Both the position numbers and the translations under genes were made by a program. A DNA stretch of 64,000 bases from Pyxicephalus adspersus (Eukaryota > Chordata > Amphibia > Anura > Pyxicephalidae). The first letter of the stretch is position 1. Each line of letters opens with the position of its first letter. Positions 56,848 to 64,000 of this stretch are shown piece by piece. The stretch lies in contig NC_092870.1 of the NCBI RefSeq assembly GCF_032062135.1, positions 275,854-339,853 of the forward strand. The letters are read 5' to 3'. The notes under the pieces are model-generated. The model did not search any database. It saw only the letters and a list, made by a program, of their open reading frames with translations, and had not been told where the DNA came from.

Positions 56848-58952
56848 GTGACAGGAAACAATAACAGGACGTGGCTGGATTTGCAAAGTGTTGTGGGAAA
56901 TCAGCAGTGCAAGGTGCAAAGTCCGGAACGTGCGTTCGTTCCTACCAATATTCGTCCGATAATTCGCCCGACCAACATTATTGAGGTAGGTGATGCTTCA
57001 TATTTTTATATGTTTTTATATGTTATATGTTTATAGTTTTATGTGTTATATTTTATATTTTAATGTTTTTCACAGATCACGGCCTATGATGCATTTATTA
57101 ATCCTGACTTCATGCGCAAGTATATTGAGGCATACAGGTCCCATCCCTGTCTGTGGAAGGTAAAGTCTGCGGATTATTCCAATTGTTACATGAAACTGAA
57201 GGCGTATACCGCTATGGTGGAGCTCTGCAAGACCGTGAATCCTGCGGCCGACATAAAATATGTGAAGCAGAAGATACAAAACCTGCGAACCATTTTCAAA
57301 AAGGAAATGAACAAAATAAAGACTTCACAGCGTTTAGGTGCTGCAGCGGATGATATATACGTACCTAAATTATGGTACTTTAATCTGTTGGCATTCACCG
57401 CAGATCAGGATGTAGGTCGGCCATCGATGTGCAGCCTGGAAGAAACGGACAAGGATGCTGGGGAAGGTACACACAGGGATGCTGGGGAAAGCCTTGATGA
57501 GACTCCTGAGATATTCAAGACACCAGACCAGGTAAGTTATTGAAAAATATTTTTATTATACAATTTATAAAAACACAGGTACAGCTACATATAGTAGAGT
57601 ATAAAACATTTAGTACAGATTTTTATTGCAGTCCTACAAACATTGTGGTATACAGACTATGTCATGCGATCCTGCCATTCTACTGCTCCAGTAGTGTTGA
57701 AGTACTCCAAGTACTTGCTTCGGTTTTCTTTAGGCATCACTAAAGCATTCTGAGGTACTGCAACCTGTAGATCCACTAGACCAGTGAACTGGTTACTGCT
57801 TTCACCCGGTGCTGCTGTAGTAGAATCTTGCTCCATTAGAGGACCAAATGATGCACTGCAATTATTGCGGCGTAGAAAAATATGTAGCAAGCATAGACTA
57901 ACTTGTCAATTTTGTCCATGCGGAGATTGGTAGCAGTATGGAATATTCGGAAGCGATTTGCTAGAATACCGAACGCATTCTCAACCACCCTCCTAGCACA
58001 AGATAACCGTTAATTAAAATTTTTTTTCTGTTTGTCCAAGTTTTTTTGAGGATAGGGTTTTAACGGGTTTTCATGCAATGCAAATGCTTCATCTGCAACA
58101 AACACAAAGTTTATTCCCTCTACAGTTTGGCTGTTTCTAGGAAAGTGCAGTTGCTTGTTCATCAGCTTCCTGTGAAATGGCGTACTATCCAGAACCCCTC
58201 CATCAGACATGCACCCGTTTCTTTCACTAAAATAAATTCATAACGGGCATTAACTATTGCCATGAGTATGATGCTGAAAAACCCCTTATAGTTATAATAA
58301 TACGATCCACTGTCTGCCGGTGGGGTAATTCTTACATGCTTCCCATCAATTGCTCCTCCACAATTTGGGAAGTTCCATAAATCTTGAAATTCTGAAGCGA
58401 TGGCCAGCCATTCCTCTGGTGTATTAGGAAACTGAAAGGAGAGCATAGGAAGAGTTTAAATGCATAATAATATGTTCTGTTTATATGTTCCATTTATTTT
58501 TCTTGCAGACTTCCTCCTGTAGTGAACCTGCAGAGAGCTCACCTGCTGCCACAACATCCACTCCAATGAGTTCCAACCAAAAAAGGGGTCAGAAAAAAAA
58601 ACATCAGGAGCTGGAAAAGAAGGAAGCTTTCAAGAAAGCCATGTCCATACTAAACGAAAAAGAGGATCACTTGGATGACTTTGGCTTCTATATTGTGTCA
58701 AAACTGCGGCAGATGAGCCCAGAACAAGCAGGTGCTGTGGAGATTATCATGACAGATTTAGTGAACAAAGGGAAGATGAACCAACTAAACCCACAATACC
58801 CTACCTATTCCTACCCCTATCCATACCCGCAGCCTTACCCTTCACCTGTACAAACTCTACACCACCAATATCAGCATCATCACTACCCTTCCTCCAGTAC
58901 ACCAAATCAGTACAGTTTTGGCAATGAAAGCCTCCATTTCACTGATTTATAG
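56848..58952 (+). CDS. MADF-BESS domain protein of Harbinger element (spliced)
   Basis: Best-preserved gene in the window. Exons: 57,076-57,531 (152 codons) ending CAG/GTAAGT, and 58,509-58,952 after TTTTTCTTGCAG, both phase 0. An upstream exon to 56,985 (before GTAGGT) also joins in phase 0, giving up to 345 residues. That exon has no ATG after its in-frame stop, so translation may start at the ATG 57,112 or in an unseen exon. The MADF domain reads FMRKYIEAYRSHPCLWKVKS, AYTAMVELCK and VKQKIQNLRTIFKKEMNK. Exon 3 has a Lys/Glu-rich helix and the BESS motif (DDFGFYIVSKLRQMSP, EIIMTDLV), then a Tyr/Pro/His-rich tail. Expected to bind DNA and partner proteins. The nuclease's C-terminal exons lie antisense in its intron. 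Confidence 0.8.
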
Positions 58953-59061
58953 TGGGAGTGTGTCACAAATGTTAATTGTTTTTTTGTTGTTGTTAATACT
59001 GTTAAAATAGTTATGTTTTGTTTTTTGTGGTTATTTATTGTTATTTATACTTTTTTATTGG

Positions 59062-59441
59062 TGAAAGGATCTGCTTCTACTTCTAGTTCCTCAAATGCAC
59101 TCTGACTTCCCCTTCATCCACAGAGACAGACGTCTGGAGAGATATCCCAATAACACACATGCACACAGTATGGTTTTAGGAATATACTCTAATCTTTATT
59201 TGACAAGGCGGTCTTTTTATACACATAATACAAGGGGTGGTCTTTATTTACATACAGCTGTTTAAGTTTTAGCCATATATAGTGTTACTTGATACATTGT
59301 AAGGCATACAAGGCATACATTGTATTTCAAAGAATTTACAATTTTCGCCATCTGGTTAAACTGAGTAGATAGAAGAAGAAATACAACTAAAGCCATGGCT
59401 CAAATTAACTCTTAGCTATACAGTTCTCATTTAACCCTTCA
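59062..59441 (-). mobile_element. Retroviral 3' LTR (about 380 bp)
   Basis: Read on minus it starts TGAAGGGTTAAATGAG, carries AATAAA near 59,205 and ends ATCCTTTCA. A purine-rich tract (reverse of ATCCCCTCTTAAG, 59,442-59,454) abuts the start, as expected of a polypurine tract. The same R-U5 end is at 22,433-22,598. Confidence 0.8.
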
Positions 59442-59467
59442 ATCCCCTCTTAAGTCATGAACATAAT

Positions 59468-59530
59468 ATTATTATTATTATTATTATTAAACAGGGTTTA
59501 TATAGCGCCAACATATTACGCAGCGCTGTA
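59468..59530 (-). mobile_element. L2/SINE-type 3' tail, reversed
   Basis: ATT microsatellite, then TTTATATAGCGCC, ACATATTACGCAGCGCTG, the reverse complement of the tails at 6640 and 8930. It lies between env remnant and polypurine tract. Confidence 0.8.
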
Positions 59531-59702
59531 ATGACTTATTTTCTTTCTAACATAGAGAGGTAAATAGCATATTTTTGTCCGGGATCTGTGGGCTTTGGAC
59601 ACATAGCGCGAAATGTTTGTATAAGGGAAGGGATACATTGGATACAACAACATAAAATAATCAAGGAAGCAATTATAATTACAATACTGATAAATAATGT
59701 TC

Positions 59703-60101
59703 TTACCAACTCAGGTCCGGCAGCCAGCTCAATAACCAGTCCTGCCAGGAGGATGAACCAACATCCTCCTTGATATTATTAGCAATTTCATGTAACACTT
59801 GAATATGAGACTGGATTGATTGGGAGTGGTCAGATAAATTAAAACAACACATTCCTTTAAAATCCTGACACCCTACGTTATGTTTAAGTAACAAATAATT
59901 TACAGCAAATCTAGTTTCTAACACTGCTCCTCTTACTCCTTGTAGATCTAAAAGCATGTTTGATAAGGCCATAGAAGTATGATTCAGAGATTTAGCCAGG
60001 TCACATGCAATAGAATATATAGTACGAGTATTATATATAGCCAGTCCAGGTACTCCCAATATAGAGGCCCCCAAACTCAATTGGCACTTTGTTACATGCA
60101 C
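59703..60101 (-). pseudogene. Endogenous retrovirus env remnant (transmembrane subunit part)
   Basis: A 132-residue frame with a heptad-like helical region and the CX6CC arrangement characteristic of gammaretrovirus-type envelope transmembrane subunits (around 59,840-59,870), followed by a second helical segment and a Trp-rich membrane-proximal part. It lacks the surface subunit, fusion peptide, membrane anchor and a start of its own. Together with the polypurine tract and LTR to the left it is the 3' end of a truncated provirus lying in the nuclease gene. Not functional as an envelope. Confidence 0.8.
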
Positions 60102-60620
60102 TTTGTTAAATAAAATGTATCTTTTGGTTATAAAGCAAATGTGTCATTTTGTTTTAATGATTGCGGTGAGATCCCAGTGGAGAACTTTATGTCCTGCAGA
60201 GATCTTCCAGTGGCAAGGTATCTCAGCATGGCGATCAACCTCTGCTCAGGTGTAATGGACTTCCTCATGAAGGTATCTTGTTTATGCAGAAAAGGTCTAA
60301 CTGCAGAAAGTAATTGCTGGAAACACACATCCGACATACGAAAATAATTCTTGTAGTCATCTGGGAATGAGTGGCGCAGTTCCCGTAGCAGATTCTCATG
60401 TGAAATGTTGTCTCGGTCCAACAACCAATCCTTACACCACATTCACCGCTTCTTCCCAACGTCCTCCTTTTCAGCACTAACCAGACACATCAAAGCAAGA
60501 GCTGCTTTCTTCTTCCTTGAGAACACTTTGAAGGGCATACGGAGGGACAAAGGAACAAAGTGTGGTGAATATCGTTCGTTTGACCCGATCGTTCGTACAC
60601 ACTATTCACTGTTCGTACCC

Positions 60621-61133
60621 CTCCCGCCTTCACTACACAGAGCTCACAAGCTCAGCAGGTGCAGATGGAGCAGTCACACAGTGACAAAAATAATTTCCAT
60701 AATTTGGAGCAGTGGGTGTGGATTAGAAACACTTCCACCAAGGATGGCATTTCCCAGAATGCACCTCACCGCCTAGGCAGGTAGAGAGACCTGAGGGTGT
60801 GGCCAGAACTCGTTTTTCATGTTTAAAGGTAAAAGCGAGCTGAAAAACATAAAAAATTAAAAAAAACAATTCAAATAATTATAACTTTGGCTTATGTTAT
60901 CCATAAGCCAAAGTTGATTTTGTGAGTATAGGTACGCTTTAACTTTAGCCCTACTTTTTAGTATGATCTTTAGATAAAGAACAGGTTGAATATTAGGGGA
61001 CAATATCAATCTATGCCCTCCCTGCTAGAAGCCAAGGTACCACAAAACGATATATTGTCACACACAAGAATTAAACAGATATATGTGGGCATGTCCCTTG
61101 CATCAAAGCTAAAGTAGTACTTGAAGTTTCTCT
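60621..61133. other. Spacer with possible MITE
   Basis: Contains an imperfect inverted pair, GGCTTATG/CATAAGCC (60,890-60,911), that forms a short hairpin, TTTAAAGGTAAAAGCGAG and CGCTTTAACTTT-like ends. No gene. Confidence 0.35.
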
Positions 61134-61434
61134 TTAACCTCCCTGGCGGTCTGATTATGTCAGTATTTTTGAAGTCAAAAGCAGTACATTGTTTTGCGTT
61201 GAAATTTGTTGTTTAATATTGTAGCCTGTAATTCTTAGGAATAACTCCCGGGTATGATTGTATGAAATTTTAATATAATAATGATAAATAATTATAAAAA
61301 AAATAAAATAGAACAAATAAATTTTATTTAAAATATAATAATAAATTTAATATTTTAATCAAATCAAAAACCCTAAAATCTGTCCAAACAAGGGTGCAAT
61401 ATTATTGTTAAATTAGTAGACACTGCATATTGGT

Positions 61435-63532
61435 CTAGTAGACATCCCAGGTATGATAAATTTTAAAACATGAGACTGCACAAAGTCTGACGTCACAATC
61501 AGGACAGTAAAATCAGGTTTCCTTTCTGATCTTCGTTCCACTGTCATCTCTCTTCGAGCAACAAACAACGCACATCCTTGTAGGTGGTGGCTTTTTCTTG
61601 GTTGGTGGGATGTAGTCCATGAAGTGACGACCAGTCAGGCGTTCCGGGTTGACAACTGCAACAGCACAACGTCCAGGTCTATTCACAGTCATTGATTGTG
61701 TTTGGTGGTTCACGAAAATACATTCAAAAACCTTCCAATGACGCCAGAATGACTCACAGACTTGTCACTCTTTGTTTTGAAGAGAATGTAGGCATTCCAC
61801 AAGCATTGCTCAAGAAAATGCCTAAGATCTTCTTGTAATATTTCTTTTGCTGTTTCCTCATTGCTGGGTAGAATGTCATTGTTTGGTCAGCTCTGCCGAC
61901 ACCTGCCATGGTGTTATTGTAGTCTATCACTACTTGTGGCTTCATGTTTTCTTTCCCACCTTTTGCTCGTACCATAACAGTGGAGGCATTATGAACTACT
62001 CATTTGGCACACATCTTTCTCGTCACGCCATTGCAGGACCATCATTTTGCCTTTCTGGCAGGCAACCATTTCTCCAGTCTTCAGCTTCTTGTTTCCAAAC
62101 ATTGATGGCATGTTGCGCCGGTTAGCCCTAACAGTTGCATAGGCATTCATTTTGTGTTGCAGAAAAAACTAAAAGTTCAGGAGAAGTAAAAAAGTTGTCG
62201 GTTGTGACACAATAGCCCTGATTTAGCAATGGCTCAATGAGTAAGAGAACAGAAGATGTTGCCATTCTATAGTTGCTGTATTTTGAATTAAATTTTGTTC
62301 ATTTTCCTGTGTATAGGACTGAATTTCAAATGTAGCCAGTTGACAATTCGCACAGATCGTAGGATTTTACGCCAGATCATGCTCTTGTTGATGCAATGTA
62401 TTGCACCCAGCTGAACCTTGTAGGCCAATAGAGTTTCATCTATGCTGATGTCGCTTTCTGGCACATCATTTGAGATACTTTCCAAATTTACTTGAGTTTT
62501 GGTGCAGGACGGGTAGTTTCATCAAATTCTTTGTTCGTGCGAAGTGTAAATATTTCATGATTAGGGAAAATCTGTACTCTGACATGACTGTGCCAAAGAA
62601 TGGAGTGGCAAGTAATTTATTGGTAGACCCCAATACCACTTCTGCACGGGTTTCCCCATCACTCCCTTGTATCACTAAGCCAAGAAATAGCTAAATGTCA
62701 TCTTTTAATAACCTCATCGGTCAAAAACAATTGTAGGTATGCCAATGGGTCGTCGCGTTCAGCATCTATTTTCATACCAGGTGCTCCAGTAAATGGTGTC
62801 ACGCATGGAAAAACAGGACCACTAGGGGGCGCTACAGCTTGCACTGGGGTGGTGTGAGCCCTGAGAAGGGCCAAGGCGCAGGGTCTAAGCAGTAACCAGG
62901 TTTTCTCCAGAGCCTCTGGTGAGGATGTTGCGCTGCTGGTTACTACCAGGTTGTGGTGCTTGGGCACACCAAGGTGGGCAAATCACGGTACCAAATCACA
63001 AAGCAGAAGTATTGTCGAGAAAAGCCGGGGTCGAGGCAGGCAGCATGCAAGAGAGGTCAGGTCACACACCAGGGGTCAATTGCCTGGGATCCAGGAGACA
63101 GACACTAATGACACAGGAAACACTGGAAGCAACAGGAGGCACAGGTGACTCAGGTATATCCAGACAGACAGGAATACTGGAACAGCACACTATTTTCTGA
63201 TTGGCCAGCAGATTGGGGGGAAATAATAAAGCTTGGAAAAAGAGGCTCGCCCAGCGTCAGAACTGCCCGCATGCGCAGGAGAGAGGCGTCTGCACTTTAG
63301 TGGAGACGAGGTAAGTGTGACAAATGGGAATCTTGGGGTACTGCCTGAGCCTTACCTCGAGCTCAGAATCGTCGCTGTGTTCACTTTCACTGTCTGATGA
63401 CAAGTTTCCTGGTGAATCACTATTGCTCGATTCCAAAAGTGATTCTAAATCACTATCGCTGTTTTCAAGCTGTTCGAAAACAGCTTTTGCGCTCCCCAGT
63501 GTACCAGATGCTTCACGCATCCCATCGATCAC
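61435..63532 (-). pseudogene. piggyBac transposase, split by a solo LTR
   Basis: N terminus at 63,532 is acidic (SDSDLESLLESSNSDSPG) and reaches LRQYPKIP, where the LTR interrupts. The continuation at about 62,790 is FTGAPGMKIDAERDDPLAYL, then FFGTVMSEYRFSLIMKYLHF, SDISIDETLLAYKVQLGAI (first Asp), TDNFFTSPELL near 62,190 (second Asp) and VVIDYNNTMAGVGRADQTM near 61,940 (third Asp). The C-terminal Cys-rich region (RMCVVCCSKRD, then FYCPDCDVRLC and a final CFKIYHTWDVY) stops at 61,435. Gaps and shifts near 61,725-61,760, 62,000-62,160 and 61,515 break it. The D-D-D triad and zinc ribbon are still legible, so it is a fairly young wreck. Confidence 0.9.
62797..63322. mobile_element. Solo LTR, 526 bp, inside piggyBac transposase
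   Basis: Begins TGTCACGCATGG and ends GTAAGTGTGACA, with AATGG directly repeated at 62,792-62,796 and 63,323-63,327. AATAATAAAGC near 63,225 could be its polyadenylation signal on the plus strand. Removing it rejoins piggyBac coding sequence apart from one extra base. No internal retroviral genes remain. Confidence 0.85.
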
Positions 63533-63634
63533 GCCGGGAATGCAAGGCCAGGGGACACAGAAGCCAGCTGGGCATCGCTGGAGGACACCGCTGGATCATG
63601 GGGAGCAGGTAGGATCTTTACAATGCCACTCCGA

Positions 63635-63686
63635 GTGTGGCTTGGGGTTACCACTTTTGGTACTTAAAATTAACCCCAAGCCACAC
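63635..63686. repeat. Perfect 16-bp-arm hairpin near piggyBac right end
   Basis: GTGTGGCTTGGGGTTA and TAACCCCAAGCCACAC, loop of 20 bases. The position just inside the terminus fits a subterminal inverted repeat used as a transposase-binding site. Confidence 0.85.
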
Positions 63687-63708
63687 AGGAATACTACCAG
63701 GGGGGTAA

Positions 63709-63922
63709 TTTTACCTCCTCCTCTTGATGCATGATCCATGTGTAGAGTTACGGAAAGAGAACCAGAGCAGGAAGTGGTAGAATGTAAAACTTGCATGTTC
63801 CAAGAACATTTCTGCAAACCTATTACATATCTGTCAAAAAAAGTGCAATTTGCAAGAAAAAGCTGCTACAATGGCAGCTGCAGTGCAGTCAAAAGTCTCA
63901 ATTTCCTGCAAATCTCCCACAG
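63709..63922. other. Spacer
   Basis: No gene recognised. Confidence 0.3.
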
Positions 63923-64000
63923 TGGGCCAGATTCGTCAGGCAAAATCGGAAGTTCGCTTGCACATATTCATGATGCGGCATCGGACCCCTCAAACCTATT
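63923..64000 (+). mobile_element. Harbinger-type terminus, element continues beyond window
   Basis: GGGCCAGATTCGTCAGGCAA, then AATCGGAAGTTCGCTTGC, matches the terminus of copy 2 at 32,890 (GGCTGATTCATCAAGC, AATCGGAAGCTCGCTC). Confidence 0.7.

Larger units (their letters stand above)
57657..60442 (-). pseudogene. Harbinger DDE nuclease (second lineage), interrupted by provirus
   Basis: Exon 1, 60,442 to about 60,155: LRELRHSFPDDYKNYFRMSD, LLSAVRPFL and RLIAMLRYLATGRSLQDI. After the retroviral insertion and an intron, 58,446-58,162 reads TPEEWLAIASEFQDLWNFP and GGAIDGKHVRITPP (first Asp). A frame shift near 58,235 leads to NGCMSDGGVLDSTPFHRKL and FVFVADEAFALHENPL (second Asp). A TAA near 58,010 is followed by ARRVVENAFGILANRFRIF (Glu) and, one shift later, a tail ending TGAVEWQDRMT at 57,657. 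All three catalytic residues are present, but about two shifts, one stop and the insertion inactivate it. MADF exon 3 lies antisense within its intron. Confidence 0.88.
54919..60620. mobile_element. Three-gene Harbinger element (about 5.7 kb including insertions)
   Basis: TAA target-like triplet at 54,916, then AGCTGCGTACACATGTCC and a subterminal region crowded with ACGACC/CGTTC-type motifs to about 55,145. Within it: a Myb/SANT gene (minus), a MADF-BESS gene (plus) and a DDE nuclease (minus). Similar CGATCGTTCGTACACAC sequence near 60,575-60,605 marks the right end, but the exact terminus is decayed. An endogenous retrovirus piece is inserted at 59,062 to about 60,130. Confidence 0.75.
61134..63708 (-). 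mobile_element. piggyBac-type element (about 2.6 kb with inserted LTR)
   Basis: Left end TTAACCTCCCTGGCGGTCTG at 61,134. The right end near 63,695-63,708 (CTACCAGGGGGGTAA) is a degenerate inverted partner. Inside are the transposase gene and a strong subterminal hairpin (63,635-63,686). Termini resemble those of the MITEs at 10,167 and 51,551 (TTAACC...CCGCTAGG), suggesting related families. Confidence 0.8.

Noticed and set aside
59703..60101. Possible functional (syncytin-like) envelope gene
   Set aside because: Only part of the transmembrane subunit is present, without surface subunit, anchor or start.

Overview
The window looks like repeat-dense chromosomal DNA from a vertebrate, most likely an amphibian (frog). 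I infer this from the mix of repeats: CR1 and L1/Tx1-type LINEs, Penelope-like elements, L2-type tails, hAT, Tc1, Tigger, PIF/Harbinger and piggyBac DNA transposons, and retroviral and other LTRs, with introns, AATAAA signals and long AT-rich spacers. I see no intact host gene, tRNA, rRNA or CRISPR array. Nearly every coding stretch is a decayed transposon gene. The main exceptions are one almost undamaged spliced gene inside a Harbinger element and a pseudogene fragment of a host PC-esterase (PCED1) gene.

Layout. 1-6,312: 3' part of a hAT element. A broken transposase is followed by an unusual 4-kb block of tandem repeats that change orientation, with the PCED1-like fragment in the middle. 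6,313-8,640: degenerate minisatellite and unassigned sequence. 8,640-12,510: a CR1 LINE (ORF1 with esterase domain; ORF2 endonuclease and reverse-transcriptase remnants) cut by an L2-like insertion and a TTAA-type MITE. 12,512-14,510: an LTR-like segment and a complete-length Tc1 element with a dead transposase. 14,582-14,980: a TTAA MITE. About 15,306-24,720 and 32,890-41,190: two long Harbinger-type copies in opposite orientation, each with a DDE nuclease gene and a divergent Myb/SANT-type gene. The spacer between them holds a Penelope fragment, a plus-strand L1 tail and a minus-strand L1.

41,190-48,328: a mosaic of L1, CR1, Harbinger and Tc1 fragments, including a CR1/Tc1 chimera and a perfect 77-bp inverted repeat. 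48,328-50,559: a Tigger (pogo) element. 50,560-54,560: the 3' end of a Penelope-like element with hammerhead-ribozyme-like motifs and a large inverted repeat, interrupted by a 720-bp MITE. 54,919 to about 60,620: a third Harbinger lineage carrying three genes: a Myb/SANT protein (minus), a MADF-BESS protein (plus) and a DDE nuclease (minus). The last two have exons interdigitated on opposite strands. The 3' end of a provirus (env remnant, polypurine tract, LTR) sits in the nuclease gene. 61,134-63,708: a piggyBac element whose transposase is split by a solo LTR with a 5-bp target duplication. 63,923-64,000: the start of another Harbinger-type terminus.

How the genes work together: in PIF/Harbinger elements the nuclease cuts DNA and a separate Myb/SANT- or MADF-type protein supplies DNA binding and nuclear import. 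The third Harbinger element encodes both kinds of accessory protein next to the nuclease. The other elements encode single transposases or LINE proteins that would act only on their own families. All calls come from reading translations and repeats by eye; no database search was run.
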